Shown: positions 11,344 to 23,742, counted from the first letter of the stretch. The stretch is 64,000 nt of DNA from Tricholoma matsutake (GCA_026075535.2 AP026538.1:11656001-11720000); one strand, 5' to 3'. Numbers and translations are program-made. Notes: generated by a model not told the origin, from the sequence alone.

Positions 11344-12527
11344 TGATGATACTGAACCTGGGAAAACCACCAAAACAGCCGATGAGGCAACTGATGATAT
11401 TTGCATGAGTCAGAGGAAGGGTGTGAGACATTCCAAATGTTTGTGGTCCAACCTATGGAAAGACAAGTAGTTGGTTAGTCGTAAAGGTAGTTCTATAAAA
11501 GATGAAGGTGTTTGGCACAGTCCAATGGAGTATCAATTGATATCGAGGATGATCAATGATATTGATGGCAAACAAGGTTTATCATCAATGGTCGATGCAT
11601 GAATTCTGAGGACCTTTTGATAGGTCAATAGGATACAAAGGCTATAGCTGATGGCTACGAAGTGTCAGGATGGTTACTAGTGCTAATGATAAGAGGGCCA
11701 AAAGAGGATCAAGGACGAGGATGATCACAGAGGTTTCTCGTCGATCGAGAAAACTCGTAGAAGCTTAGATTGTTTTAGAGGATAGATTGGATTCTTAGAA
11801 CTCTATACGAGGCGATAGATGAAGACAATTTCTTGTTATTTCCAAGTAGATACTACAGAGTTCTATATGTTTTAAAAGAAACTTCCTAAAATGGTATAAG
11901 AAACATGTGTAGAACATGAGGCAAAAGATATGAGTTAAGGCATGAGGCCAAAAAGGAGACTGGAATCTGAACAAGAAAGAGATATATTATATGATGAAGG
12001 AGTAATAAAGGGTATAGAACTGAAAAGGGACTGTCCTTTGTGTATAAACCACGCTAAGTCTCACAATAATCTGTCCAGTGGGTTCTGTATGCGATAGGGA
12101 CTTGGAACGAGGCTGACCTACTATCAGCAGGTTTGAGCATGAGTTGGAATACTTCCTGGCACATGGTATTCCACCATTTAGATAATGAATGCAGTGCCCG
12201 ATGTCACTCGTAGTCTCTCGATATTGATCGATAGCACTCGATGATGGTCGACGATGTTCGATCGCAGTCGCAGTTGTTCGAAGTTGATCGGGGATTTTTG
12301 ATGTTTGTTCAGAGGGATCTTAGGGCATTTTGAGGTAGTCCTAAGGTTGTGCGATGTGGTTTCTTGGTACGATCGATGTCGCTGGTGATGTCTTGATGCG
12401 GTCGATATGATATCGCAATCAATAGACTAGGTCACGCTGCATCTGGGACATTGTAGGAGTTAGCCGATGTGATTAGAATGTGGTTGAAATGGTGAATCGG
12501 CCTTTGAGCCAAGGAGACAACCTATCA
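11344..12527 (-). mobile_element. Solo LTR, copy 1 (about 1.18 kb)
   Basis: On the minus strand it runs from TGATAGGTTGTCTCC to TTCAGTATCATCA, giving TG...CA ends. It matches, nearly end to end, the segments at 56863-57902 (+) and 62616-63736 (-). Shared landmarks are AAACCACCAAAACAGCCGA, a 'GAAGGAGTAATAAAGGGTATAG' type block and clustered TCGATGATGTTCGA words. No internal retroelement genes adjoin it, so it is a solo LTR. It ends about 100 bp upstream of the gene at 12626 and could supply promoter sequence. Target duplication not resolved. Confidence 0.75.
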
Positions 12528-12625
12528 GTGCAATGCCAAACATTGCCACATCACTCAGAATAAGCAACAACTTGATTCCTTTTCCCCCCATTATCCGCCA
12601 TCTCACATCTCTCCCATCTGACAAA

Positions 12626-15057
12626 ATGCCTGTAACTACTCCCATAAGTGCTGTATTTCCTAATTAAGTAAGTTATATGGTAATCTACAGGCTTTTTCCA
12701 CTCCCTCTGCTCCTGTAACTGGTCCTGGAGGAGCCTGCTCTTCAGTCAGGCTGACCTTGGCTGAGGCCATGAATCGGGCTCTTGGATACAATGAAGGTCT
12801 CAACAGGCAAGCAGGAGTTACCACCAGGGATCAGGAGTCCTCTTCCTCCCCCCTCTTTCATTTATCCTGTTTTGACACTGTTTAAATTTATAGGTTGAGA
12901 ATCCTGCAGTAAAAAAAGCCAATACCTTGCCCAAGACCATTAATAGAGCCCAGGTAAGTCTCCCCTTATTATTTGACACCCTTTTTTTATTATTCATCCT
13001 TTTTCCTCCCCTTATTTTTGATTTTGATAGGTCTTGGTGCCTCCTGCCCCATACAGGACTGGTACAGGCACTTCCCCTGCAGAGGGTTCTACTCCTGGAA
13101 CTTCTGCTGGACAAGGACTCCCTACCATAGTTATTGTAAGTCTATTTTTACACTGGAAATTTACTTTGACTGTAACTTAAGTTATGCCTTTACCTTTCTT
13201 GCAGGGTAAGAAGCATGCTATGGAGATTCCCGGGCACAGAATCTCAGATAACAATCAGGTATGTGGCTCCCAGATTTTTTCACCACTTCTTTTTGAAATT
13301 ATATGCAGCAGAAAAAACAAAAGACAACCCATCCTCGCTGAAAACTCAAGAAGGTAGTATGGTCAAGTTGTTTTTGTGAAAATTACTGATATGTACTAGG
13401 AGCTGAATCCCCTTATCTGACAACCTGCCAATGAGGGAAAAGGCAAGGGCAAGGTATGTGGTCATTGATTTCCATGGGAACTTCATTTCTGATTGTATAT
13501 TGTACAGGCACCTAACAGACAGGAGCGGAAGGCAGCTGCTAAGACAGCTGGTGCACTGGCAATTGGCTCAGTGCTCCCATTTTTGGCCACAGTCATGAAA
13601 GAAGCAGTGAGTATTCTTTAGTAACTATCCTTTTTGTTGAAACTTACTTTTCTTGCATGATAGGCCCAGAACAGGGAAAATAAATGGATTCGGAGGGTCA
13701 AACATGTATGTCTTGATTTAATATGCTTTTTTCCTCTATATCATGATTGTAATTTTAGATCAAGGCACTGGGATTGGACCTGAAGGTTCCCAAGAACTCC
13801 ATTGCCAGGCAAATGAGAGCTATGGTGAGGGCTGCACAGATGCCCTCAACTAGCTCATTGGATTGGCATACAATGATCAATTTAGAGAATCGTTATACTT
13901 TGATCCTGCGACATGACCCATGCAAGGTGTGGTATGAGGGCTTTGCAGATTCCTTCAAAAGTACTTTGAACCTCCTGACTTGTTGTCAAAATTGTGAGTT
14001 TTACTTTTATTTTTTCTTAAAGCATTTTTGATGTTGACCTTCCCTTGCAGGTGGAAAGAAATTATCAGATTACAACATGCTTCTTGTAGGATTCATACCT
14101 CAGCGAATTGAAGCTCCCAACATTGACCTCAAGCATTTGGACAAGACTGGGCTGAAGTACAGCATTCACATACGTCATCTGAGGTGTCTTTCTCATAAGG
14201 GTTGGCTTGGTCTTTTGACTGATGAGATGGGGGATAATGGTGTTGTCACTACCTGTTTCTGTGAGGGGCTGCATTTTCACCCCAATATCTGCAATGATGG
14301 GTGGGTTTGGGTCAGAGAGCAATATGAGAGGTACTGTTCTGCAGGAGACACCCAGCCTTTTCCTTCTCAACCTCATTTTTGGAATATCCTTGCTGTTGGC
14401 TCCATCATATGCGCCTGGCCTCCTGAGGTCTTTTACCCCTGGGTTGAGATGGTCAAGAATGGTGAGGAGCTTACTTTACAATCACATCTTGACATCACCC
14501 CCAATGCTTCCCCCACTGCTGGCCCCTCTGCACCAACTGCTCATTCTCCCATTGCTTCTCCTGCCCCCTCGCCATTGTCTTCTCTGTCTCCTTCACCATC
14601 ACCCTCTCCTTTCCCATTGCCATTGCCTCATCCATATTCATTGCTACAATTTCCACCTTCTCTTCCAGCCTCTCCTACTCATTCCGGCATATTGGATTGG
14701 CACATGAAGTCTTCAGCACCATCGTTTGGTCAGGGTCCTGATCTGGGAAATGTGGATGCTTCTGAGAGCCTTCAGATCAAGAAGGAGATGATGGAGGACA
14801 ATGCCTCACTGACATTGGCAGCTTCAGCCATAGCTGAAAGTGGGATGTTGGATATTGACAGCTTTCAGCTTGTCATTCCAGGCCCCAATTCAAGGTTGTC
14901 AACACCTGCCCCAATCACACAGCTATTGACCTCAGCCCCCGCCACTCCTGCCCCTGCATCCCAGACGCACAATTCAGCTGGTCATGAGGAGGATGCATCC
15001 TTATGGGACACAGTTGATAGGATTGAGGATGATGTTTTCATGGAAGTTGAATATTGA
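12626..15057 (+). pseudogene. Multi-exon gene of unknown function, one in-frame TGA
   Basis: Consistent exons join in frame: 12894-12953, 13031-13135, 13205-13258, 13400-13453, 13508-13606, 13664-13705, 13759-13993 and 14051-15057, with GT...AG introns of about 55-140 nt. The 5' end is less certain; an ATG at 12626 followed by a 59-nt intron and an exon from 12691 is possible. The protein is about 600 residues: a basic N-terminal half, a central region with C-F-C-E-G-L-H-F-H-P and G-W-V-W-V-R-E-Q-Y-E-R, then a Ser/Pro-rich segment (PSPSPSPF) and an acidic C-terminus. One TGA at 13418-13420 breaks exon 13400-13453 (I-*-Q-P, CGA expected). No family was recognised. Everything after that stop is clean, so the break may be recent. 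Confidence 0.6.
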
Positions 15058-15574
15058 GCCAGTTGGTGTAGACATGCTGTAGAAATTTTGAGTACCTTAA
15101 TGAAAATTATGACTTATGACAGACACATTTGGCTAGTGAGTTTTTGATTAACTGGTGAGAGGGTGCCCAGGTTTCCCTAACTCTCTGCTATTTTATTGAT
15201 ATCCCTAACTCTTGGTAAAAGTTATTTCAAGACTCAGAGGCTTTCCTTAGTAGGCATTTCTGTGAGATTGCCTTCAATGGACAGGTTTGCTGCCCAAGAG
15301 GGGAGCCAACCTGGTCCTAGAAGGCCCCCTGAGCCCTAACTTTGTTCAATAGATCCCTAACTGGGGTGGAGAAAGCATAAAGACATACCACTTTTCAGTT
15401 GCAGATGCTCAACAGGACCCCCCCTCCTGGGGTGGCAAGAAGCGCCCTGCCGGGCAGCTGCAAAAGTGGTCAGGGGGACTCATGGGAGTCCCCCCACCCC
15501 CCCCACAATTTTCCCAGGAATTATTGATAGGCAGGAAAAAATGTTCCCACACTCTGGTACTGTAATGATTCACT
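15058..15574. other. Intergenic, 3' flank of the 12.6-kb gene
   Basis: AT-rich just after the stop, then GC-rich with C-runs at about 15490-15510. No coding signal. Confidence 0.4.
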
Positions 15575-15905
15575 CAGATAGATAGAGCACCCAGGATGCC
15601 CTTTTCCTGAGCAGTGGCCATATTTGATGATTATATGCCAAATATGGTGTCATCACATACATTGATTGCAATTCTACTGTTATTTCATTCAAACATGGGT
15701 AGTACAGTGATTGAAATTTTCTTTTGGATGGGTTACAGCCAGAAGAAATTTCAACAAACACTCAGTGTGCTGGAAAAGGGCACCCAGGGTGCCCTTTTTC
15801 TGACCAGTGGCTATATTTTATGGTTACCTGCCAAACAAAAGTGCTGAAACTGGTTCATTTGACAGAAAAGGGTGGAAAAGGGTACCTTTTTCCTGTATAA
15901 GATAC
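15575..15905. repeat. Tandem ~190-bp palindrome-bearing repeat, locus 2
   Basis: Nearly identical to 1425-1760 and in the same orientation. The palindrome at 15772-15800 has one mismatch relative to 1426-1454. The two loci lie about 14 kb apart as direct repeats on either side of the hAT element, the solo LTR and the 12.6-kb gene. Confidence 0.8.
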
Positions 15906-16400
15906 TTAGGTTTGTTTGGTACTGCACATAAATGCCTGGGTGCCTGGGCAGTAAAAGGGTTTGCAGTAAGGTGGCCTCCAGCTGAGGTGATACACCCTTG
16001 GGCAACTGAGTTTTGGACATCCTTCCCTCTGGATGTCTGTGTCCCATGAGCAAATCCCTGGTGCACAGAAGTGCTTCCCATTCCAACAGTTGGGATGGGC
16101 ATCGATGGGGCACTGGCAAAATTCCTATGGGGCATCTCATCTCCAGCAGCTGCTCCTGATACGAGGGCACCTGTGCTGGCACCTATGCTGCATGACTTAC
16201 AATGCTTCTACTACATGTGTCACAATGCACATTTCAAGCCAGTAGAAAGACCCATACCTGGATTTCTATAACCTCACATGCCTGAAAGTCGCACTGTGGG
16301 CACAGAAGAAACCCAGACTGGCAATCAATTCTCCTTGGTTCACCCACCCCCTGGAGACGCACAAGGGCATAATTTGGTACAAACACTGGCTGTTTTCCAT
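15906..16400. other. Intergenic with a weak coding relic
   Basis: Around 15935-16040 one + frame reads R-W-P-P-A-E-V-I-H-P-W, which resembles A-W-P-P-E-V-F-Y-P-W in the last exon of the 12.6-kb gene. It may be a diverged fragment of a paralogue. No intact frame. Confidence 0.3.
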
Positions 16401-16738
16401 TGGACCCCCCCTGCATGGGTAGCCTGCTGTCATTTCCTGAGCAGTCATTCAGCAACTTTGCAAAATGTGCAAGCTTACCTTGAAACAATCTTGCTCTTTT
16501 TGGGCCTATGTAATGACACTGTATGAGACTGCTTTCAATAGCAAGGAATATCTGCCACAGACTGCCTATTGGACCCCCCCTGCATGGGTAGCCTGCTGTC
16601 ATTTCCTGAGCAGTCATTCAGCAACTTTGCAAAATGTGCAAGCTTACCTTGAAACAATCTTGCTCTTTTTGGGCCTATGTAATGACACTGTATGAGACTG
16701 CTTTCAATAGCAAGGAATATCTGCCACAGACTGCCTAT
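16401..16738. repeat. Perfect or near-perfect tandem duplication, 169 bp x 2
   Basis: The block starting TGGACCCCCCCTGCATGGGT at 16401 is repeated from 16570. I found no difference in the shared part by eye. Such identity in decayed surroundings implies a recent duplication, or an assembly artefact. Confidence 0.9.
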
Positions 16739-17909
16739 TTTTTGTTTGTCCACCTGACTCTTCCCTAGCTGTTCCTCTTTCAGATTGGTAGGACTGCATT
16801 GATCTGGTTCTTTTAGTCCTGTTATTGACATGGTTGCCATGAAAATCACTCATAATGCAGCAGAAAATACACACAATGTAGCTTGCATAGCAGTAGATAG
16901 GGAGACTGGTGTGTTGTACTGAAAAAGAAGTCCAACCCCAAAAAATCAGCCTCAATTGAAGCACTCCCATTCTGGGTGAATTACATGATGGAAGTTGAAC
17001 CAATGCATGACATTGGTTCTTTTCCCTAACCTGTACATCAAACCTTCTTAACCTTTAACACAGTCCACAATGTGCATTTGTATCCATGACATTGAAAAAG
17101 AAAGAGAAAAAGAAAAAGAAAAAAGCAGCATGGCGCCCACCATGTCTACATAATTACATAACCATTAATTCCTACCTGTGTCATGTGACCCATGAAAGTT
17201 TGGAGAGGTAGGACTAGGATGGCGGGAGAGGAATTGACACTGACATGTGACTGATCAACATTTGGAGAAACAGCAAGACACCAGTCACATGACTGGTAAA
17301 CATTTGGAGAGGTGAAACAGCGCAGGAGGGATTTGACATGGAAATGCAGGCAAGAGGGAGTGAAAGGAGAAAGAATTCAGAAAATGGCAAATACGAGGAT
17401 TCAAGATTGGCTTACTGGTGGTGTCTTGATGGTAAGGAAGCATATTTGTCAGTCTGTATTTCATTTACCATCCACTGCCATTGAAGCGTGACCCTATCTA
17501 CTTCAATGGGTGCACAGGGATGTTGAATGTTGAATCTAAAGAGCAGGGGGCTAGATGAGGGAGAGACTGGAGAGAGCAAGCCAGAGGGAGTTAAGTGACA
17601 GTGTTGGTGTGAAAAAATTGACCATTTCAGCGATTTCAGGGTCAGCAAGGTTTCGGGAAAAGAACGTGTGTGAGAGCGTAGAGTGTCGATAGTAAGTTCA
17701 TTATAAAAAAAAAGTGGAAGGAAGCTGAAGCTTCCAACACTCAAGGACATGAGAACTATAAGGAACTTAATATAATTTGACAGGGGAATCTAGAATACAG
17801 TACAAGTACCTATATACTACAGGAATAACATGTGATAACTGCAATGACATGTGATAAGACTTGCTGATGTAAGAGACACTCCTACAATCTGCTAACCAAT
17901 CATAAAATA
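16739..17909. other. Intergenic with A/G-rich tract and short duplications
   Basis: An AAAGAAAAAG tract lies at about 17095-17130. Between 17165 and 17330 the words GTCACATGACT and ACATTTGGAGAGGT recur; the latter resembles GACGTTTGGAGAGGT in the gypsy leader at about 24560. This may be retroelement leader debris. No gene seen. Confidence 0.4.
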
Positions 17910-18977
17910 TCAAGTGCTTGTCATTGCCATCAGTGTTACAGGCATTGAAAGTATCAAAATTATGCAATTCCTCATCAACTGGGAATGCAATATGTTCCTC
18001 CCCACATTCAACTGCTCTTTTCTTCCACTTGTCCCCTCACCTTTCTTCCCCTTGTCTTTGTTCTTGTCCCTCTTCTTCTTTTGGCAATCCTTTGTGTTGT
18101 GTCCATATTTTCCACAATTATAACATTTATTTCCTGGGAACTTGTGGCATTTACTTGTCCAGTGTCCAGGTTTCTTGCAGTGTTTGCAATATGGTTTCAC
18201 ACTTTCTTTGTGGTCTGTTATACAAGCTTCCAGGGATTTACAACTGGGTGTTAACCAGGGTAGTGCTACCATTTCCATTACTCCCATTATTACTTCAATT
18301 AGCCCATATCTTGTATTCCTCCCATATTATACCTATAAATTGATCAGAGGACATATGGGGTTTTGGATCTGGATCATTGGGGTCATTGGTGTTCCCATTA
18401 TATAGGTCCATGAAGGTCTGCCAACTGGGGGGTAAGGACACTGAAACAGTGGACTTGAATTGCATATCCAAAACATGGAATTCTGGATTTGGGAATTGGT
18501 TAATTCTGTCTCGTAGGGACTTCCTCAATATCATGTCGAGGTGTTTCAAGAGGTCTCCTCCATCATATACCTTGGTTTCATATAATTGAGTTAATATAAA
18601 TGTAACCATCTGATGCACCATAGCCAAAAGTGTGTGGTACATTTCGTTTGCAGTATCCTTTGAGCCCACATGGTTCAGTTATGTGCACCTACAGGATTAT
18701 TGGGTCTTTCTACATCTCCTGTAATATATTTGGTGATGTCACAATTAATAAAAACTCTCTGCATCCTTTCCTTGCACTCATGCCAGTTTGTGTCTGTTAA
18801 ATGATCACGGTCAGACAACTTACTGACATTCAAATATTCCTTGGTTTGGATTAATTCTATATATTTGTGGGGTGCTGCTGTGGGTTGATCACCATGAGCA
18901 GTTGGATTGCTGTGGTAGGGTAATGAGGCCCACTTGTTAACCCTTACCCTTTTTCTATTTCTCTCCAGCCTCGGCAT
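17910..18977 (-). pseudogene. Ty1/copia-like gag relic with two zinc knuckles
   Basis: Three minus-strand blocks in order make a gag: 18675-18977 (L-T-D-T-N-W-H-E-C-K-E-R-M), 18295-18669 (D-L-L-K-H-L-D and S-L-P-P-S-W-Q-T-F-M-D) and 17910-18287, which carries two adjacent CCHC knuckles, C-K-H-C-K-K-P-G-H-W-T-S-K-C and C-Y-N-C-G-K-Y-G-H-N-T-K-D-C. This order and the S-L-P-x-S-W motif are typical of copia gag, which packages element RNA. Breaks lie between the blocks, and no protease, integrase or RT follows at lower coordinates. Confidence 0.75.
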
Positions 18978-19496
18978 CTAGTGTGTTGTCATGTCACTGA
19001 TAGTTTTTATTCTATTTTTACTTTCTAGCTCCCTTCTCTTCCTTGCAACACATAAAATACACAATGCATTGGCAATGCTCCCTTGGGCTTCGTACCAGCA
19101 ATGCCACTGTCAACAGGAGGGAATGGTTCTGTGTTTTTAATTAATCTTGCATTTGATGTTTCTTTGATTTATCTATAACTCATCTTGGCAACAGTCCAGT
19201 ATTCATTCTGATGTCTATTTCCTTTTCTGGCTAGTCAACATCCAAACTCAATGGGTTGATTGACTGGATGGTAGGGTTGAGAGGTCCCATTTGAGTGTTC
19301 TCTGTGCTTGTTGGGGGCACAGGTGAGGTTTTGTCAATAGAGAACCTCAATGAGGAACCAATCCCCAAGACTGTGAAACCCCAAGATGAGGACTCAATGA
19401 TGTGGACATTGTTTATTCTTATCTCTCATGTTGTTTGGTCCTGTTGGTGCAAGAGAACATGCATGATCAGATTCTCTGTTATCTTGAGTGCAAAAA
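18978..19496. other. Intergenic between gag relic and LTR-like segment
   Basis: Possibly the leader of the minus-strand copia relic. GATAACAGAG on the minus strand just inside the LTR is faintly like a primer-binding site. No gene. Confidence 0.3.
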
Positions 19497-19953
19497 TGTA
19501 TATAGGTGTCTCCCTATAAGGGCAACCTTAGAGACCACTTAATTAATGGACTAGCAAAGGGAAGTCCAAAGTTAAAATTATAGTACATATTACAGGGATT
19601 GGAGGCGCACCTATCAAAGGGAAATCCAAAGAGAAAACTCTAAAGACCCCTTTGCCAATGCCCAGTATATGTGAAGACTGCAAAAATCAAATAATAACCT
19701 AAAAATAGAAAAGTTGGAGATAGGCAGATCAAGGCTGCCGAATGACATCATACCAAGGGGTAGATGTCGGCAAGGGTACTCTGCCTCTAAATATAAAATG
19801 TCAACATGCACAAATGTGATAGAAAGGAAAATTAGTCATAAAATAAGGAAAAATCATAGAAAATGAAGAATAGAAGGAAATGAAGTGAGGAAAAATATAG
19901 GACGAACATAAAAAATAAGAGAAACACATGGGGCACCCCCTAGTCCCCTTACA
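19497..19953 (-). mobile_element. LTR-like segment, 457 bp
   Basis: It starts TGTATAGG and ends CCCCTTACA, so the ends are TGTA...TACA. To its right the minus strand has a polypurine-like CAAAAGGTGGGAAG, which would make it a 3' LTR; however its position upstream of the copia gag relic would suit a 5' LTR. The two readings conflict, so only the LTR-like ends are claimed. Confidence 0.4.
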
Positions 19954-20700
19954 CTTCCCACCTTTTGAATGGGACAAGTTCTCCTTTGACTCCCATTTTA
20001 TATGCACTCTTTAAGTCTTTCCTCCAGTATCTCAAAGTCTCCCAAGTTCTCTGCACCACATGGCATAGAAATTAAGCTAAGTCCTCAAGTTTATAAGATT
20101 CTCGGCCCCTTGGGCCCAAGTTTTTGAATTCCATATTTTTACTTATTAATTACACAGTGAAGGAGTCATCCCTCCTTGCTTTACCTGTCTTCAACGACTA
20201 AATTGTTGTCTATGCATTTTCGATGTTTTTCCCACGTGGTCTGGTTGATCATGTTTCTGATCATTTGTTGATCACACCCCGACAATGTGTTTCACATTGA
20301 TCACATCTCCTAGTGTCATCGATCACCCCCAACACTTACCTTTTACCATGTGACAAGCCAACCAACGTCAATGCACCCGAGCTAAACCAACCTCTCTGCC
20401 ACATCGCGTGGAGCATCAGTCATGTTTCCTGGCTCCCTCACTCTTGAACCTGAAAGATATGTCCTAGTGCTTCATTTAGGGGCTACAAAGTGTATGCATG
20501 GTACTGGTTGTTTGGGAGTTTCTCCATCTGAGTGTTGTGACATGGTAGGTCCAGATAATTAACTTGTGCAAGGAAGGGGGAACTTATTACTGCACGTGGT
20601 CAGAGTCAAAGTGAGAGTTAGACATCTCGTATACTCCTATTGTAGTATTGATGTGTACTATGATCTATATATAGCATGTACTAATAATAGAAGTATTTAC
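19954..20700. other. Intergenic, possible 3' internal retroelement remnant
   Basis: Pyrimidine-rich on the + strand with TGATCAC words near 20240-20330. No coding frame or RNA recognised. Confidence 0.3.
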
Positions 20701-21945
20701 TCAGGATGTGCATGGCTCGGCCCAGAGCCACAAGCTGGCTGAGGCTGAGCCCAAAAAAGCCAAGCCTGGCTAGGCCATCATGGTGGCTTGGGAGGGCCTG
20801 CAGCTCAGGCTCAGAAGACGGAAAGCTGTAAGCCATGGCCTGAGCTGCAGCTCTCAGCAACTGGACCTTGAACACTGAATGTGACCTTGCGATTCATTAG
20901 TGGATCGAGCAAAATCAGCATCAGCCAACATTTCCTCAGAAGGCAACATGTTCCCAGGCCAAAAACAACCCAACAAACCAACCATTGTTCACCATCCGAG
21001 TCGCTGGTGGCTGCCCACTCCGAGTTTTGCCATCTGCAGCCAACTCTGCATCATGCATTGTCCACAGCCAAGTAAGTTTTCTTCTATCCTTATTGATCAA
21101 TAACTAGTAACTCTTATTTTTGTCTTCTATTCTAGATCAAAACCATAATTCTGTCGACTTTGAAGATGCTTCAAACCCTCCTTCAAGGATGTGACTTGGA
21201 TGTGGTAGAGAATCTTAGGAGAAGGAGCCCTAGCTTGACAGAAACCCACACCACCTTCTGACACAATGCACAATGGGGAAACTGAGGCACTGCCTTCTCA
21301 AAAAATAGATGTGTTATTTTGTGATATCATTTATAACACTGTACTAACATCTAGTATACCACAACCGCAACCAAAACCACAACCACAAACAGCGAATGAC
21401 AAATGCAGCAAGGACCAAGGATGACAACAATGGCCAACCACCACTGGTCCACTGCACCAGTAACACCAACGTCAAGGAGCAACACCATGGTGGAGGTAAT
21501 GCGAAACCATAGCAGGAGCATGGGACAAATGGCGTGAATCAGCCCCATGGCTCATGCCTATAGCCATGCCCTGCAATCTCAGTGTAGGGGAGGGGAAGAG
21601 TAATCATGGTCTATCACAGAATAGCTTTAGGCAAGTCACTTATTTTCTGGCCCTATGATTCATGCTAATCCTTTTACATAGTAGATGGATGTATTGTACC
21701 TCGACATGTCAATAGCATATGTTTGCAATTCCATCATTTTTCCTCACCCTGCTCAAAGCTCACCTCCTGCTTCCTCATCCACTCTATGGGCTGTGGCTTG
21801 GGCTGGAGCCAGCCTAAGCCGGCCTGAAGCCGTCGTCATGGCTCAGGCTCAGGATTTCAAAAGCCTGAGCCCCCCAAAGCTGAGCCTTAGCCGTGGCTTT
21901 CAGGCCAAGCCGAGCTGTCACATCACTAACTTGGACCACTCATGG
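20700..21945. mobile_element. Putative non-autonomous DNA element with CAGCTCGGCC-rich ends
   Basis: The left end (GATGTGCATGGCTCGGCC, about 20704) and the complement of the right end (GATGTGACAGCTCGGCTTGG, about 21928) are similar and inverted. Both lead into GGCT/AGCC-rich subterminal repeats (20705-20865 and 21780-21925). Similar subterminal sequence without clear ends occurs at 36490-36615. No transposase and no clear target duplication were found. Confidence 0.38.
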
Positions 21946-22127
21946 CTTGTGGCTTGCCCATATCCCAACACTTATTCTTCCATGAGGAAGAAGAAATGTT
22001 GAAATATCTTCCCTGGGAGTTGTCCATTAGGATCTCCTCTATGCTTCACTGGACTCAGATATATCAAAAGTGCAAAGTGGGTAGTAATAAAGGGTGGCAA
22101 GCGACAACTATTTGATTATGTAATGAT

Positions 22128-22409
22128 GTGCTGAAACTGAGTGACACCTACCTTAGGAACCAGTGTGCCATCTCTTTCTCCAGTTCTCTGGATTACCTGT
22201 GGAGACACCACCATGTTCAATACACCCTGAGAGGAGTGGTTTACCATGGAGATGAACATTTCACATCATGTGTGATCACTAGCACCAGTATGGTCTGGTT
22301 TCATGATGGATTGTTGACAGGTGCATCATTAGCTTATGAGGCTCAAGATGTTGCTTCAATCTGTAAAGATGGTGCAGTCATGGCCTTCTATCTGCTGTCT
22401 TCTGCATGA
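22128..22409 (+). pseudogene. Peptidase-like C-terminal fragment from a transposon
   Basis: A 93-residue frame reads Y-T-L-R-G-V-V-Y-H-G-D-E-H-F-T-S-C and W-F-H-D-G-L-L-T-G. This resembles, from memory, the C-terminal catalytic-His region (H-F-T ... W-x-x-D-G) of ubiquitin-protease-like modules common in basidiomycete transposons. The catalytic cysteine part is absent. Start and upstream exons were not found. Confidence 0.42.
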
Positions 22410-22505
22410 TGCTCAGCTCAAACATCGCTATTGCCAATCATGATCCCTGGGCCAAAACTCCAAGGGTGCTTGGGAATCTGAATGCCAGACGTGGACCTGG
22501 TTAGT

Positions 22506-22948
22506 TAGTGTTTGAAGGTCCATTTTATGGTTATGTAACAGTCTTTTGGAATTTTGAGATGTAATCTGCTTGTTAAAGCCTTACAACTCATCCTGGCATT
22601 TCCAGACTTTTTGTACACAATGTCAATATATGATTGAAAAGGTTTGCCATTATGCCTCAGTGGTTTTTACAGAATTAAACATATCAAACATAAAACAATT
22701 TTTCCAGTCTATACATTTTCCGAGGTTTTAAGAAAAATGTATGAACTGGAAAAATTGTTTTGTGTTTAATAGGTTTAATTGTGTAGAAATCACTGAGGCA
22801 TAATAACAAAACATTTTTGGTCCTATCTTGACATTGTGTACAAAAAGTCCTGGAATGCCAGGATAAGTTGTAAGGATTTAACAAGCAGATTACATCTCAA
22901 ATTTTCAAAAGGCTGTTACATAACCATGGACTGGACCTTCAAACACTA
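22506..22948. mobile_element. Fold-back MITE with hAT-like ends
   Basis: Of its 443 bp nearly all is inverted repeat: TAGTGTTTGAAGGTCCA at the left and its complement at the right, arms of about 200 bp. A perfect 8-bp duplication TGGTTAGT flanks it (22498-22505 and 22949-22956). No coding capacity. The TIR start TAGTGTT is shared with the MITE at 3538, though the interiors differ. Confidence 0.9.
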
Positions 22949-22956
22949 TGGTTAGT

Positions 22957-23742
22957 AAGTCCAGCCCCAGGCCATGAAAAAAAACATTGGAACCCCCAAA
23001 CTTTGGGCAAATTTTGATATCTGGAGCTTGTTTTAGACAAGCAGGTGATCATGGACATGGTTGATGGCTCAAGTACGTCCCTGCCCCCCCAAATAAGGAG
23101 ATTGTTGGTGCATGTGATGATCAAAGCGGCATCCATTGAGCAACACATGTCTCTCCTGCTCTCAATGCATGTTTTTATCTCTGAGCGATGCATCAACATT
23201 TCGCTAATATCATGGAGGATCAATACTGTACATAATGTATCAAAGCCTTCTTCTCATGCTTCTGTTCATATATCTTCATTTTCATCAAATAATGCAACTA
23301 TACCAATCCTGATGCTGAGCTGTCTGGCCTACCTCTCAAGAAGCTTGACCCTTCGAATGGGAACTGCCTAGTCCTATGTACTATATGTCATGAATATGTA
23401 AATCATGGAAAGGATAGAATTGGCACCAATACCCTTAATAAACATGCAGGGACACAGAAATGCAAGTTGGGGCTTGCAGGTGCATAACAACACCAATCTC
23501 AAGCTCACTCACTTTACTCATCAGAAGTCAAATTAGACCGAATACTCAAAGATCCCAGCCACTTTCAACCCCAGCCTCCAGCCGAGCCCTTGCAATGCCC
23601 AGGTGCTGGGTTTCATTGGGATTTGGGATCACCATATGTGACCTACCCATTTGCCATCCACAATCCCTGATCGTGTTTCATGCCAGGCTACAACCTCATC
23701 TTTGTTGAACACCTTAACTCAACCATTTGCGTTTGCTCTCCT
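22957..23742. other. Intergenic with unrecognised open stretches
   Basis: A 108-codon + frame at 23045-23371 and a 94-codon minus frame overlap; neither shows a recognised family. It may be the continuation of the gene fragment cut by the MITE. Confidence 0.3.

Noticed and set aside
12626..15057. TET/JBP dioxygenase (families linked with KDZ elements in fungi)
   Set aside because: I looked for the H-x-D...H...R pattern and found no convincing one in this gene or elsewhere in the window.
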